From Armatimonadota bacterium (GTDB lineage Bacteria; Armatimonadota; Hebobacteria; CAIYQO01), in NCBI GenBank assembly GCA_029553475.1, contig JAKPKV010000142.1:1-52833 (forward strand): DNA of 52,833 nt. Reading direction: 5' to 3'. This document shows, in pieces, positions 9,312-20,549 of the stretch (within the stretch, counting starts at the first letter, position 1; each line of letters opens with the position of its first letter). Under the pieces are notes generated by a model. It was not told where the DNA came from. It saw only the letters and a list, made by a program, of their open reading frames with translations, and made no database searches. The position numbers were made by a program, and so were the translations under genes.

Positions 9312-9340
9312 ATAATACATCGGTATATTTAACCATACAA
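9312..9340 (-). promoter_or_regulatory. Promoter and possible operator of the beta-helix protein gene
   Basis: On the minus strand TTGTAT (9335-9340), a 17-base spacer and TATTAT (9312-9317) precede the gene by about 100 bp. The spacer holds the partly dyadic GGTTAAATATACC, in an AT-rich island (about 9310-9365) that stands out from the GC-rich surroundings. This is a plausible operator, but that is inference. Confidence 0.5.
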
Positions 9341-9470
9341 GTAGAATATTTATTTATTTTCCCGCCGGGACCGCGCGAAGCGCCCCCCTCCAACCCGGCA
9401 TCATCCGTTGACCACCTCTCTAGCGGTATCTATTCACGTTTTTGCGTCTCTGTCCTGATCGAAGCCACCT

Positions 9471-9562
9471 CACCCCCCGCCCCCCTTCCCTGAGCGGGAA
9501 GGGGGAGTGATGGGGTGCAGATCCGGTGCTCCCCTCCCCGCTTAGGGGAGGGGCGGGGGTGC
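9471..9562. repeat. Palindromic C/G-rich intergenic repeat
   Basis: Two hairpins in tandem, CCCCCTTCCC/GGGAAGGGGG (9481-9490 with 9496-9505) and CCCCTCCCC/GGGGAGGGG (9531-9539 with 9545-9553). They are enclosed by an outer pair CACCCCCCGCCCC/GGGGCGGGGGTG. The nested symmetry and strand bias in C and G suggest a dispersed repeat unit, not a simple terminator; no U-run follows. Only one copy is in the window. Confidence 0.65.
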
Positions 9563-9767
9563 GCGCGGATGGCAAGGCACGCCGAGAAACGTGAAGAGAT
9601 ACCCGCAGCGCCCCCTCTCGCTTTCTCGCGCGCGCTCTGGTATAGTAAAGGCGCCGCACCGATTCGCGGCCCACCGAAACAGCGGCATTTTTCGCGTCGA
9701 ACGCAGGACTTTCCCACTCGCGGCGCGAATGAGCATACGTTCACTATAGAGGAGGAACATCGCGACA

Positions 9768-10763
9768 ATGATTAAAGTGTATTACGATGAGGATGCAGAC
9801 CTGAATCTGCTCGAAGGCACCAAAATCGCCATCATCGGCTACGGCGCCCAGGGGCGTTGCCAGGCGTTGAACCTGCGCGAGAGCGGCATTGACGTTATCG
9901 TCTCCGAGCTGCCGGGCACGGTGAACTACGACCAGGCGGTGGCGGATGGCTTCAAGCCGGTGACCGCCGTCGAAGCCGCGCGCGAAGCGATGCTGATTCA
10001 AATGCTGGTACAGGACCACGTGCAGCCGAAGGTCTACGCCAGCATCGTCGGTGAGCTGACCGAGGGGAAGGCGCTGATCTTCTCCCACGGCTTCAACATC
10101 CATTTCAATCAGATCATCCCGCCGCCGACCATTGACGTCTTCATGGTCGCGCCCAAAAGCCCCGGCACGCTGGTGCGCAGCGAGTACGAGGCCGGCCGCG
10201 GCGTCCCCTGCCTGATCGCCGTGTATCAGGACTACACCAAGCAGGCGAAGGAGCTGGCGCTGGCCTACGCCAAGGGCATCGGCGGCACCCGCGCGGGCGT
10301 CATCGAGACCACCTTCAAAGAGGAGACGGAAACCGACCTCTTCGGCGAGCAGGTCGTCCTCTGCGGCGGCGTGAGCGAGCTGGTGCTCGCGGGTTTTGAG
10401 ACGCTGGTGGAGGCCGGGTATCAGCCGGAGATGGCCTATTTTGAGTGCCTGCACGAGCTGAAGCTCATCGTGGACATCATCTACGCCAAGGGCATCGCGA
10501 TGATGGACTACGTGGTCAGCGACACCGCCGAGTACGGCGACTACGCCATCGGCCCGCGCATCATCACCCAGCAGACCCGGGACGAGATGAAGCGCGTCCT
10601 CGCGGAAATCCAGAACGGCGCCTTCGCCCGCAACTGGATCCTCGAGAACCAGGCCGGCCGCCCGCATTTCCTCGCCATGCGCCGCACGCGCTCCGAGCAC
10701 CTGATCGAGGAAGTCGGCCAGCGCCTGCGCGCGATGATGCCGTGGATGCGCGAAGAGGGGTAA
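9768..10763 (+). CDS. ilvC: Ketol-acid reductoisomerase (class I)
   Basis: Converts acetolactate or acetohydroxybutyrate to the dihydroxy acid in valine/isoleucine synthesis. 331 residues, a class I (short-form) enzyme. The Rossmann motif GYGAQG is at residues 24-29. Conserved active-site segments are SHGFNIHF (H107), the metal-ligand stretches DLFGEQ and ECLHELK, and SDTAEYGDY. After the second beta strand the loop reads [11 protein letters not shown]. The usual NADPH-binding Arg/Ser pattern (as in GLRPGSS) is missing and a Glu follows the strand, which may shift preference to NADH. Start ATG 9768 has GGAGGAAC upstream. No other ilv genes are adjacent. Confidence 0.96.
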   Translation: MIKVYYDEDADLNLLEGTKIAIIGYGAQGRCQALNLRESGIDVIVSELPGTVNYDQAVADGFKPVTAVEAAREAMLIQMLVQDHVQPKVYASIVGELTEGKALIFSHGFNIHFNQIIPPPTIDVFMVAPKSPGTLVRSEYEAGRGVPCLIAVYQDYTKQAKELALAYAKGIGGTRAGVIETTFKEETETDLFGEQVVLCGGVSELVLAGFETLVEAGYQPEMAYFECLHELKLIVDIIYAKGIAMMDYVVSDTAEYGDYAIGPRIITQQTRDEMKRVLAEIQNGAFARNWILENQAGRPHFLAMRRTRSEHLIEEVGQRLRAMMPWMREEG

Positions 10764-10790
10764 CAGCCGCTCCCGCCCGTCCATCTCGCA

Positions 10791-10814
10791 CCGGCCGGGC
10801 ACGCGCCCGGCCGG
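10791..10814 (+). terminator. GC-rich hairpin after ilvC
   Basis: A perfect 10-bp stem CCGGCCGGGC/GCCCGGCCGG with an ACGC loop lies 28 bp after the ilvC stop. There is no U-run, so it is terminator-like rather than a classical intrinsic terminator. Confidence 0.5.
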
Positions 10815-10882
10815 CGCGCGTTGCTCAGAAACTGCGCCGGAAGCTCCCAGCAGGCATGCGCCGAGACTTCTCAGGCAGTTGC

Positions 10883-11536
10883 TCAGGATTTCGCGCGCGT
10901 GCGCCGCGGTTTCGCCCCGAATTTCACGGCGACGAATTTGCGCTCCGGCAGCAGCACGGCGGTGAGCTTGCCGCCGAAGACCGCCGCCGTATCCAGGTTG
11001 ATGCGGTTGGGCCGGATCTCCGGTTTGGCGCCCGGCTGGGGCGTGTGGCCGTGAATCACCAGCCGTCCCCAATCGCAATCCGACGAGAGGAACGGCTCGC
11101 GGATCCACCAGAGCTCTTCCTCGCGGCTCTCGTCCGGCTGGCTGCCGGGGGGCAATCCGCCATGCACGAAGATGAAGTCGTCGGTCACGTAATACGGCAG
11201 CGTGGCGGTCAGAAATGCCCAGTGGTCGTCGGGAATATCCTCGCCGGCGTAGCTATGTATCGTCTCGATGCCGCCGTTATACAGCCAGAGCTCGGCGCTG
11301 CGGGTGTCGCCACGCAGCGCGGCGATCGCCATCGCTTCGTGGTTGCCGCGCAGGAAGACGCAGGGCCGTTCCTCGCGCAGTCGCAACAGGCGGTCCAGCA
11401 CGCCTTTCGCGTCGGGCCCCCGATCAATGTAGTCGCCGAGGAAGATCAACGTGCCGTCGTCAGGCAGCTTGGCCAGCAGCAGGTCGAGCATCGTGCGGCA
11501 GCCATGAATGTCCCCAATGGCGATAAAGTCCGGCAT
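10883..11536 (-). CDS. PPP-type metallophosphatase (serine/threonine phosphatase-like)
   Basis: A 217-residue calcineurin-like phosphatase of the PPP subgroup. The full di-metal motif set is present in order: GDIHG near residue 8, GDYIDRGPD near 34, RGNHE near 65, VHGG and IHGHTPQPG. The same fold serves bacterial Ser/Thr phosphatases and symmetrical diadenosine tetraphosphatases (ApaH), so the substrate is open. The short C-terminal basic tail (KPRRTRAKS) is unusual. I start at ATG 11536 (MPDFIAIGDIHG); a longer in-frame extension upstream has no family support and would run into the atp promoter region. Divergent from the ATP synthase operon. Confidence 0.85.
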   Translation of the reverse strand: MPDFIAIGDIHGCRTMLDLLLAKLPDDGTLIFLGDYIDRGPDAKGVLDRLLRLREERPCVFLRGNHEAMAIAALRGDTRSAELWLYNGGIETIHSYAGEDIPDDHWAFLTATLPYYVTDDFIFVHGGLPPGSQPDESREEELWWIREPFLSSDCDWGRLVIHGHTPQPGAKPEIRPNRINLDTAAVFGGKLTAVLLPERKFVAVKFGAKPRRTRAKS

Positions 11537-11651
11537 AGCGCCGCTAGTGTAGCCGATTGCCGCACGGCTGGCAACTCTCGCCGGCCGCCGGATGAGATCG
11601 CCGCCGCGCCTGCCGGGGCCGCCCCCGGGCGCGTGATACGCTCGCCGCACC

Positions 11652-11680
11652 TTGACATTCCCCACCCGCGGTAGTATGCT
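11652..11680 (+). promoter_or_regulatory. ATP synthase operon promoter
   Basis: A perfect -35 TTGACA (11652-11657), a 17-base spacer and TATGCT (11675-11680) lie 43 bp before the first gene of the operon (ATG 11724). No other good promoter was seen before atpC. Confidence 0.75.
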
Positions 11681-11723
11681 GTTGCGGCTTTACAGGACGA
11701 CCGGGACAACTACGGAGGCCCTG

Positions 11724-12023
11724 ATGGCGAGACGGCGCCCGACGCGTGACCTGGGTGGGCTGGCGCTGCTCGCGGGCAGCGCGCTGCTGGTGCTGTTGAC
11801 CGTGGGCGGGTATAGCATCGGCAATCTGCTGGATCAACGGCTGGGCACCGCGCCGACGCTCGCCATCGTCGGCCTGCTGCTCGGCGTCGTCATCGGGTTC
11901 TGGGATTTATTCCGCATTGCCGCCATGGTCATGCGTGCGCAGCCGTTGCCGCCCCCCCCGCGCGACGCGCTCCCGGAGCCGGATGACGCCTCGCGGGATG
12001 ACGAGCCACATACGGACGCGTGA
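11724..12023 (+). CDS. AtpZ/AtpI-type small membrane protein of the ATP synthase operon
   Basis: A 99-residue protein with two predicted transmembrane helices (LGGLALLAGSALLVLLTVGG, and a second in APTLAIVGLLLGVVIGFWDLF) followed by a Pro/Asp-rich tail. The pattern GxxLD(Q/R)xLGTxPxLxxxGLLLGxxxGF is typical of the AtpZ (F0F1-ATPase subunit) family, which in some bacteria works with AtpI in Mg2+/Ca2+ transport or c-ring assembly. Start ATG 11724 has GGAGG (11714-11718). It is the first gene after the operon promoter, 36 bp before the next gene. Confidence 0.75.
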   Translation: MARRRPTRDLGGLALLAGSALLVLLTVGGYSIGNLLDQRLGTAPTLAIVGLLLGVVIGFWDLFRIAAMVMRAQPLPPPPRDALPEPDDASRDDEPHTDA

Positions 12024-12059
12024 TAAAGTTACCGGCAGACAATGCCGATGAGGAGAGTA

Positions 12060-12443
12060 ATGTCGCGCTGGGATCCCTGCACGCCGCGCTTTCTCGTTTC
12101 GACGATGCGCATGATGGTCGGACTCTGGATCATCGTCAGCGCCGTTGCCGCGGGATGGTTCGCGCCGGCGTTCTGGGGCGCGCTCACCGGGGGTCTGGTG
12201 GCCCTCGCGGCGTTCTGTATCGCGCTACGCGCCGGACACGCGATTGCGCCCGGCGCGCGGTTTGCCCGGATCATGACCGTCCTGCAGCTCAAGCAGCTTG
12301 CGCTCTGGGCGGCCATCGCCGTACTGATGATGGTGGTGAAGGTTGAGCCGGCGGGCTTCGCCGTCGGGGTCTCGATTCTGCCCGTCGGCATCTTGCTGAC
12401 GCTGGGCTGGTACCTGTTGCCGAGGGGAAAGACGCAGCCGTGA
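12060..12443 (+). CDS. atpI: ATP synthase subunit I (AtpI-like)
   Basis: A 127-residue membrane protein with about four predicted helices, in the position and of the size of AtpI, the c-ring assembly factor. Sequence similarity within this family is always weak, so the call rests mainly on length, hydrophobic profile and location directly before atpB. Start ATG 12060 follows a GAGGAG site. The end overlaps the atpB GTG start by four bases (GTGA), so translation is probably coupled. Confidence 0.7.
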   Translation: MSRWDPCTPRFLVSTMRMMVGLWIIVSAVAAGWFAPAFWGALTGGLVALAAFCIALRAGHAIAPGARFARIMTVLQLKQLALWAAIAVLMMVVKVEPAGFAVGVSILPVGILLTLGWYLLPRGKTQP

Positions 12444-13207
12444 ACGGACTGGCCGCACAACTCTACAGCATTCCGCTCCTGCTGGCGGAGACCACCGGGC
12501 ACGGTGGCGCACATGGCGCGGGCGACCAGCTGCGGTTCTTCTGGTCCTCCCTCGCGGCGTTCGTCGTCATCATGACCCTCGCCGTGCTGGCCACGCGCCG
12601 CCTGACGCTGGTGCCGAGCGGCCTGCAGAATTTCATGGAGTTCGTCTATGAGACGCTCGCGGGCCTGCCGGTGATGGTGATGGGGCCGCGCGGACGCCAG
12701 TATGCCCCCTTCGTCGCGACGTTCTTCCTCTATATCCTGGTCATGAATCTCATCCAGTTCATCCCCGGCGCCGTGCCCGGCACCGCCAGCCTCTCCATCA
12801 CCGTCGGGTTGGCGCTGGTGGCGTTCATCGGCGTGCAGTATTTCGGCTTCCGGGCGCACGGGCCGCGCTATCTGGCGCATTTCTTCGGGCCGGTGCCGAT
12901 CAAAAGCCTGCCGACGCTGCTGCTCGGTCTGCTGCTGCTGCCGCTGGAGTTGCTGGCGGAAGTGATTCGGCCGGTGTCGCTGTCCTTCCGCCTTTACGGC
13001 AATATCTTCGGTGAAGAGCAAGTCATCCACGCGCTGGCGACCCAGCTCGGCCCGCCGGGGCCGTTTCTCGCCGTGCTGATGCTGCCGATGCAGGTGCTCA
13101 GCAGCCTGCTGCAGGCGCTGGTCTTCACGCTGCTCGTGACGGTGTATCTCGCCCTCGCCACGGAAACGCATGACGAAGAGCACGAGGCGTCGGAAGCCCA
13201 TTCGTAG
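12440..13207 (+). CDS. atpB: F0F1 ATP synthase subunit a
   Basis: Membrane subunit forming the ion half-channels against the c-ring. 255 residues with five to six hydrophobic segments. The essential arginine lies in [17 protein letters not shown], the counterpart of Arg210 in E. coli. The segment [19 protein letters not shown] is typical. It begins with GTG overlapping the atpI stop. The N-terminus is His/Gly-rich ([13 protein letters not shown]), probably extracytoplasmic. Confidence 0.95.
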   Translation: MNGLAAQLYSIPLLLAETTGHGGAHGAGDQLRFFWSSLAAFVVIMTLAVLATRRLTLVPSGLQNFMEFVYETLAGLPVMVMGPRGRQYAPFVATFFLYILVMNLIQFIPGAVPGTASLSITVGLALVAFIGVQYFGFRAHGPRYLAHFFGPVPIKSLPTLLLGLLLLPLELLAEVIRPVSLSFRLYGNIFGEEQVIHALATQLGPPGPFLAVLMLPMQVLSSLLQALVFTLLVTVYLALATETHDEEHEASEAHS

Positions 13208-13263
13208 TCGAACCGCCGGACTCCGGTCCGCGGCGCAGAATTAGAAAGGTGGAGGAGACCCAG

Positions 13264-13539
13264 ATGATTTACTTTGCGATGCTCGCCCTGGCCATCGGTT
13301 TCGGGACGGCGTTCGCGGCGTTCGGCTGCGGCATCGGCCAGGGCATCGCGGTGAAAGGCGCGCTGGAAGGCACCGCGCGCCAGCCGGAAGCCGGCGGCCG
13401 TATCCTGGTGCTGATGATTCTCGGCCTGGCGCTCATTGAATCGCTCACCATTTACGCCCTGCTGCTGGGCTTCCAGTTGCGCAACTTCCTGCCCCCGACC
13501 GCAGAAGTGCTGCGCATCCTGCAGGGGATGCCGCAGTAA
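13264..13539 (+). CDS. atpE: F0F1 ATP synthase subunit c with Na+-type binding signature
   Basis: The rotor ring subunit, 91 residues, two transmembrane helices around the conserved loop ARQPEAGG. The ion-binding glutamate is E59 in [12 protein letters not shown]26 (GIGQG), E59, S60 and Y64 correspond to Q32, E65, S66 and Y70 of the Na+-binding c-ring of Ilyobacter tartaricus; the T67 equivalent is Leu. This pattern points to Na+ as the coupling ion, although Q/ES-type rings can also run on protons in some species. ATG 13264 is preferred to an in-frame GTG at 13249 because GGAGGAG lies between them. Confidence 0.95.
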   Translation: MIYFAMLALAIGFGTAFAAFGCGIGQGIAVKGALEGTARQPEAGGRILVLMILGLALIESLTIYALLLGFQLRNFLPPTAEVLRILQGMPQ

Positions 13540-13590
13540 GCGCCCCGCGCTTCTCCGGGCAGGGTGCGGCGGGAAAAGGAGCTGAGTGAC

Positions 13591-14103
13591 GTGGTGGAGT
13601 TTTTACGCAGTCTGGGGATAGAGCCGGCGGTCGCCCTCGCGCAGGCCATCGCGTTCGTGATCCTGCTGGTGCTGCTGGCGCGATTCCTCTATCGGCCGCT
13701 GGACAATATCCTGCGGCAGCGCGAGGAGCAGGTGGCCAATGACCTGGCCGGCGCGGAGGCCCAGCACGCGAAAGCGGGGGCGCTGCGGCGCGAATACGAG
13801 GCGCACCTGGCCCAGATCGCCGATGAGGCGCGCGCGCGGGTGGAGCAGGCGGTGCGCGACGCCGACGCCGTCCGCCGGCAGCAACTGGAGGCGGCGCAGG
13901 CGGAGATGCAGGCGCTCTATGCCCGTCACGAGGCGCAGCTCGCGCTGGAACGCGAGCAATTGCGCCGCGAGCTCCGCCAGGAGATGTCGGACATCGCCGT
14001 ACAGGCGGCGCAGAAAGCGTTGCGCGCACGGATGACGCCGGAGCTGCAGGCGGCGGTCATTGATCAGGTCATCGCGGAGTTGGACCAGACGACGCTGCAG
14101 TAG
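13591..14103 (+). CDS. atpF: F0F1 ATP synthase subunit b
   Basis: Peripheral stalk subunit, 170 residues. One N-terminal transmembrane helix (ALAQAIAFVILLVLLARFLY) is followed by the conserved RPLDNILRQREEQVANDL and a long, highly charged alpha-helical stalk rich in Ala, Gln, Arg and Glu, probably a right-handed coiled coil. I start at GTG 13591, with AAGGAG (13576-13581) upstream; GTG 13594 is equally possible. It follows atpE by 51 bp and precedes atpH by 16 bp. Confidence 0.9.
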   Translation: MVEFLRSLGIEPAVALAQAIAFVILLVLLARFLYRPLDNILRQREEQVANDLAGAEAQHAKAGALRREYEAHLAQIADEARARVEQAVRDADAVRRQQLEAAQAEMQALYARHEAQLALEREQLRRELRQEMSDIAVQAAQKALRARMTPELQAAVIDQVIAELDQTTLQ

Positions 14104-14119
14104 GAGCGCGAGACACGCC

Positions 14120-14710
14120 ATGTTGGCTCGGCGGATTGCACATCGGTATACGCGCGCGCTGTTCAGCCTGGCGCAGGAGCACGGCACCGTCGCCCGCTGG
14201 GAGGGCGAGTTGGCGACGCTCGCCGCCGTGCTGGCGTCTTCGCCGGAGCTGCCGCGGGCGCTCACCCACCCGGAAATCCCGCTGGCGCGCAAGCTGGCGG
14301 TGCTGGAGCGCGTGTTCGGGGGCACGCTGGCGCCGGAGATTCTCGCGCTGGTGCGCCTGCTCATCACCCGCGGGCATGAGCCGGACCTGGAGACGATCCA
14401 CGGGATGTTCGTGGAAGAGTGGAACGCCGCGCGGCGCATCCTGCCCGTCGCGGTGGCCAGCGCCGTCCCGCTCAGCGCGGCGCAGGCACAGGCGTTGACG
14501 GAGCTGTTGGCGCGGAAGACCGGGGCGACGATCCACCTGGAGCGCTCGGTGGACCCGGCGTTGATCGCCGGATTGGTGCTCCGCATCGGCGATCACGTCA
14601 TTGACGCCAGCGCCCGCGGCGCGCTGGACGGACTGCACGATGCCATGCGCGGCACGCCGACTTACGCGTACGCACATCCAGACCCGTTGAGGGGTAGCAC
14701 ATCACCATGA
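14120..14710 (+). CDS. atpH: F0F1 ATP synthase subunit delta
   Basis: Stator subunit linking the b stalk to the top of the alpha3beta3 head. 196 residues. The N-terminal six-helix domain begins [20 protein letters not shown], the family signature, and the C-terminal region has the conserved pattern around [20 protein letters not shown]. Start ATG 14120 has TAGGAG upstream; the end overlaps the atpA start by four bases (ATGA). A short tail ([16 protein letters not shown]) extends past the usual end. Confidence 0.92.
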   Translation: MLARRIAHRYTRALFSLAQEHGTVARWEGELATLAAVLASSPELPRALTHPEIPLARKLAVLERVFGGTLAPEILALVRLLITRGHEPDLETIHGMFVEEWNAARRILPVAVASAVPLSAAQAQALTELLARKTGATIHLERSVDPALIAGLVLRIGDHVIDASARGALDGLHDAMRGTPTYAYAHPDPLRGSTSP

Positions 14711-16215
14711 ATATGAAACCGGAAGAAGTCAGCGCCATCATACGGCAGGAGCTGCAGCAGCATGACACCGCGCTGCGGGCGCGCGGCGTCGGGCAGGTGC
14801 TGCAGGTCGGCGACGGCATCGCCCGCGTGTATGGCCTGTCCGAGGCGATGGCCGGCGAGCTCATCGAGTTCCCCGGCGGGGTGATGGGCATGGCCCTCAA
14901 TCTGGAAGAGGATAACGTCGGCTGCATCCTCCTCGGTTCGGATGCCGGTATTCACGAAGGCGACACCGTGCACACCACCGGGCGCATCGTGCAGGTGCCG
15001 GTGGGCCTGCCGATGGTGGGCCGCGTGGTCACCGCCCTCGGCCAGCCGATTGACGGCAAGGGGCCCATCACCGCGCACGAGTTCCGCGCCACCGAAGCGA
15101 ATGCCCCGAACGTCATCCAGCGCCAGCCGGTGAAGGAGCCGCTGCAGACCGGGCTGGTGGCCATTGACGCGATGATTCCCATCGGCCGCGGCCAGCGCGA
15201 GCTCATCATCGGCGACCGCCAGACCGGCAAGACTGCCATCTGCGTGGATGCCATCCTCAATCAGAAAGGCACGGGGGTCTATTGTATCTACGTCGCCATC
15301 GGGCAGAAGCAGTCCACGGTGGCCCAGGTGGTGCGCACCCTCGAACAACACGGGGCGATGGATTACACCATCGTCGTCGCCGCCACCGCTTCCGACCCCG
15401 CGTCCGAGCAGTTTCTCGCGCCCTATGCCGGCTGCGCGATGGGTGAGTTCTTCCGCGATCGGGGCCAGCACGCGCTGGTGGTCTACGACGACCTGTCCAA
15501 GCACGCGGTGGCCTATCGCCAGGTGTCGCTGCTCTTGCGCCGCCCGCCGGGGCGCGAAGCCTACCCGGGCGACATCTTCTACCTGCACGCCCACCTGCTG
15601 GAGCGCGCGGCGAAACTCTCCGATGAGCTGGGCGGCGGCTCGCTGACCGCGCTGCCGGTCATCGAGACGCAGCTCGGCGACGTCTCCGCCTACATCCCGA
15701 CGAACGTGATCTCCATCACCGACGGGCAGATTTACCTGGAGCCGGACCTGTTCTTCGCCGGCGTCCGCCCGGCGGTGAACGTGGGCATCTCCGTCTCCCG
15801 CGTGGGCGGCAACGCGCAGATCAAGGCGATGAAGCAGGTGGCCGGCCGCCTCCGCCTCGACCTGACGTATTACTACGAATTGCAGGCGTTCGCGCAGTTC
15901 GCCTCGGAGCTGGACGCCGCCACGAAGGCGCAGCTCAATCGCGGCGAGCGCCTGGTGGAGATGCTGAAACAGCCGCAGTATCGCCCGCTGCCCGTCGCGG
16001 AGCAGGTGATGCTCATCTGGATGGGCACCAACGGCTTCCTTGACGAACTCGCGGTGGCGGACGTGCGCCGCTTCGCGGATGGCTACCTGGCCTTCATGCG
16101 CCACCGGCATGCCGACGTGGCGGCGGAGATCGCGGAGAAGAAAGCGCTGGACGACGCGCTGCTCGACCGGCTGAACGCCGCGGCCACCGCCTACCAGGCG
16201 GAGTTCAAGGCGTAA
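14707..16215 (+). CDS. atpA: F0F1 ATP synthase subunit alpha
   Basis: Non-catalytic nucleotide-binding subunit of the F1 head, 502 residues, the normal length. The P-loop is GDRQTGKT near residue 169. The DELSEED-type C-terminal helices, the segment [34 protein letters not shown] region and [15 protein letters not shown] are all standard. The start ATG overlaps the atpH stop, consistent with coupled translation. Confidence 0.98.
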   Translation: MNMKPEEVSAIIRQELQQHDTALRARGVGQVLQVGDGIARVYGLSEAMAGELIEFPGGVMGMALNLEEDNVGCILLGSDAGIHEGDTVHTTGRIVQVPVGLPMVGRVVTALGQPIDGKGPITAHEFRATEANAPNVIQRQPVKEPLQTGLVAIDAMIPIGRGQRELIIGDRQTGKTAICVDAILNQKGTGVYCIYVAIGQKQSTVAQVVRTLEQHGAMDYTIVVAATASDPASEQFLAPYAGCAMGEFFRDRGQHALVVYDDLSKHAVAYRQVSLLLRRPPGREAYPGDIFYLHAHLLERAAKLSDELGGGSLTALPVIETQLGDVSAYIPTNVISITDGQIYLEPDLFFAGVRPAVNVGISVSRVGGNAQIKAMKQVAGRLRLDLTYYYELQAFAQFASELDAATKAQLNRGERLVEMLKQPQYRPLPVAEQVMLIWMGTNGFLDELAVADVRRFADGYLAFMRHRHADVAAEIAEKKALDDALLDRLNAAATAYQAEFKA

Positions 16216-16218
16216 GCG

Positions 16219-17049
16219 ATGCTCTCAACCCGCGACATCCAGCGCAAGATCCGCACCGTCCGCAATATCCAGCAGATTTGCCGGGCGATGAAGACCGTCG
16301 CCAGCATCAAGCTGCGCAAGGCGGAAGAGCGCATTCTCGCCGCGCGCCCCTACGCCGACGCGCTGCGCGAGATGGTGGCCGGCCTGGCGGATGCGGACTA
16401 TGCCCACCCGCTGCTGGCGGTGCGCGCGGTGCGCCGCACGCTCATCGTGGCGGTGAGCGCGGACAAGGGATTGGCGGGCGCCTACAACACCAATCTCATC
16501 CGTGAAACGCTCGCGCAGGTCCGCGCGCAGCCTGGCGAGGTGGCGCTCATTCCGGTGGGCCGCAAGGTCGCCGACGTCGTGCGTCGGCTCGATCTCGCCA
16601 CCGAAGCGGTGATCAATCCGCTGGGCGGGGAGCCGCGCTTCCGCACCTTTGCCGCGCTGGCGGATCAGATCGCGCAGCGCTATACAGAGGAGCAGATTGA
16701 CCGCGTGCTGCTCGTCTACTCCCGCTTCGGCGGCGGCATCACCACGCAAGACCTGTTGCCGCTGGCCGCGCTGGACGGCGACGGCGCCGCCGGCGACGTG
16801 ATGTACGAACCCTCGCCGGCGGGCATTCTGGAGCAGTTGCTGCCGCGCTATCTGCGCACGTCGCTGTATACCGCCGTGCTCTCCGCGGCGGCCGCCGAGC
16901 ACGCCGCGCGGGTGGCGGCGATGTCGCTGGCCACCGATAACGCGGAAGACGTGATTGCGCGACTGACGATGGACTATAACAAATCCCGCCAGGCCAGCAT
17001 CACCAACGAGCTGGTAGATATCGTCGGCGCCGCGGAGGCGCTGGTGTGA
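16219..17049 (+). CDS. atpG: F0F1 ATP synthase subunit gamma
   Basis: Central rotor shaft, 276 residues. The N-terminal helix (RDIQRKIRTVRNIQQICRAM) and the C-terminal helix (ATDNAEDVIARLTMDYNKSR) form the coiled-coil axle, with the KGLAGAYN segment of the globular domain between. It starts three bases after the atpA stop. It is slightly shorter than the E. coli protein, within the family range. It is followed, unusually, by trpS and not by atpD. Confidence 0.96.
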   Translation: MLSTRDIQRKIRTVRNIQQICRAMKTVASIKLRKAEERILAARPYADALREMVAGLADADYAHPLLAVRAVRRTLIVAVSADKGLAGAYNTNLIRETLAQVRAQPGEVALIPVGRKVADVVRRLDLATEAVINPLGGEPRFRTFAALADQIAQRYTEEQIDRVLLVYSRFGGGITTQDLLPLAALDGDGAAGDVMYEPSPAGILEQLLPRYLRTSLYTAVLSAAAAEHAARVAAMSLATDNAEDVIARLTMDYNKSRQASITNELVDIVGAAEALV

Positions 17050-17062
17050 GCAGTGGAGCATG

Positions 17063-19514
<2,452 letters not shown>

Positions 19515-19515
<1 letters not shown>

Positions 19516-19925
19516 TGGCGCACCCGTTTGACATCGCGGTGGTGGCGGCTGATCACACGGTGTATAGCGGCAAGGCGGTCTCCGTGGTGGCGCCCGCCGC
19601 CGACGGCTACCTCGGCATCCTCTCCGGCCACGCGCCGCTGGTCGCCGCGCTCACCGTCGGCGAGCTGACGATCACCCCGCCGGAAGCCGAGCCCATCGAG
19701 ATCGCCCTCAGCGGCGGCTTTCTCCGCGTGGACGGTGATAACGTGCTCATCCTCGCCGACACCGCCGAGCTGGCAAAAGAGATTGACATCGAGCGCGCCC
19801 AACGCGCCGTGGAGCGCGCCGAGACCCGCCTGCGCGAGGGCCCCGCCGAGACGGATATCGAACACGCCCGCATGGCCATGCTCCGCGCCCTCAATCGCCT
19901 GCGCGTCGCCCGCCGCGGACTGTGA
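19515..19925 (+). CDS. atpC: F0F1 ATP synthase subunit epsilon
   Basis: Rotor-foot and regulatory subunit, 136 residues. The N-terminal beta sandwich (FDIAVVAADHTVYSGKAVSV, GYLGILSGHAPLVAALTVG) is standard. The C-terminal helical hairpin (EIDIERAQRAVERAETRL onward) is full length, so the inhibitory C-terminal arm seems present. The start ATG shares its first base with the atpD stop (TGATG). Last gene of the operon. Confidence 0.95.
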
Positions 19926-19927
19926 CC

Positions 19928-19952
19928 CCCGCCCCAGGCCGCCGGGGGCGGG
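19928..19952. terminator. Hairpin between convergent atpC and TPR gene
   Basis: CCCGCCCC (19928-19935) pairs with GGGGCGGG (19945-19952) in the 29-bp gap between convergent genes. It would serve the atp operon, but the U-run is poor. Confidence 0.5.
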
Positions 19953-19954
19953 CG

Positions 19955-20494
19955 TTACTCCCTCTCCGCATCCGCGTCATGCTCCAGCCAGTCCAGGTGG
20001 TCCTCGAAATTTTCCACTTCCAGCGGACAGGCGCGCGGGGCCTCCTCGGTCAGCAGGCGCACCGCCTCGCGCTTGCGCCCCAGATACCACAGCGCGGTGG
20101 CTTTCTCGTTGTAAAGCTCGGCGACCAGGCGCTGGCGGTAGTCCGCGTTTTCGATGAATTCGCGGTATGGATCGCGCGGCACGCTTCGCAGCCCGCGTTC
20201 CACCCACTCCAGCGCGTCGTCGTGGCGCCGCGCGTCATTGGCCATCGCCGCCAGCCCGTGCAGCGCCTCCACCGAGTGCGGCTCCACTTTCAGCGCCAGG
20301 AGATGGTACCCGCGCGCTTCTTCGTCACGGTCCAGCTCGTAGAGGATGGCCGCCTTCAGGTTGAGCGCCTCGACGTCCGCCGGCGCGAATGCCAGCGCGC
20401 GATTGACCACCTCCAGCGCCCGCGCGGATTTCCCGAAGACGCCATACAGCTCCCGCGCTTCCGCGAGCACGGCCGCGAGACTCGATTCTGCCAC
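19955..20494 (-). CDS. Tetratricopeptide-repeat protein
   Basis: A 179-residue soluble protein composed mainly of TPR-like helix pairs: residues about 22-55 (GKSARALEVVNRALAFAPAD), 56-90 (EALNLKAAILYELDRDEEAR) and 91-125 (HSVEALHGLAAMANDARRHD), plus a fourth near 130-165. The C-terminus is very acidic (NFEDHLDWLEHDADAERE). TPR proteins act as scaffolds; no specific partner can be named. GTG start at 20494 preceded by a GGGGAGGGAG site. In line with the nth-type gene upstream, 55 bp away. Confidence 0.75.
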   Translation of the reverse strand: MAESSLAAVLAEARELYGVFGKSARALEVVNRALAFAPADVEALNLKAAILYELDRDEEARGYHLLALKVEPHSVEALHGLAAMANDARRHDDALEWVERGLRSVPRDPYREFIENADYRQRLVAELYNEKATALWYLGRKREAVRLLTEEAPRACPLEVENFEDHLDWLEHDADAERE

Positions 20495-20549
20495 GGTTCT
20501 CCCTCCCCTTGCGGATCATACCGATGATACGAAGAGACCTTTGCCGCCG

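Larger units (their letters stand above)
9215..9767. other. Long intergenic region between the beta-helix gene and ilvC
   Basis: 553 bp with no convincing gene. It holds the leftward promoter at 9312-9340, an AT-rich island, the C/G-rich palindromic repeat at 9471-9562, and the ilvC leader. A possible ilvC -10 (TATAGT, about 9642) has no good -35. I looked for a T-box or attenuator before ilvC and saw none. Confidence 0.6.

Noticed and set aside
9563-9767. T-box, leader peptide or riboswitch controlling ilvC
   Set aside because: No AGGGTGGNACCGCG-like T-box motif, no short Val/Leu/Ile-rich peptide and no terminator/antiterminator pair is recognisable.
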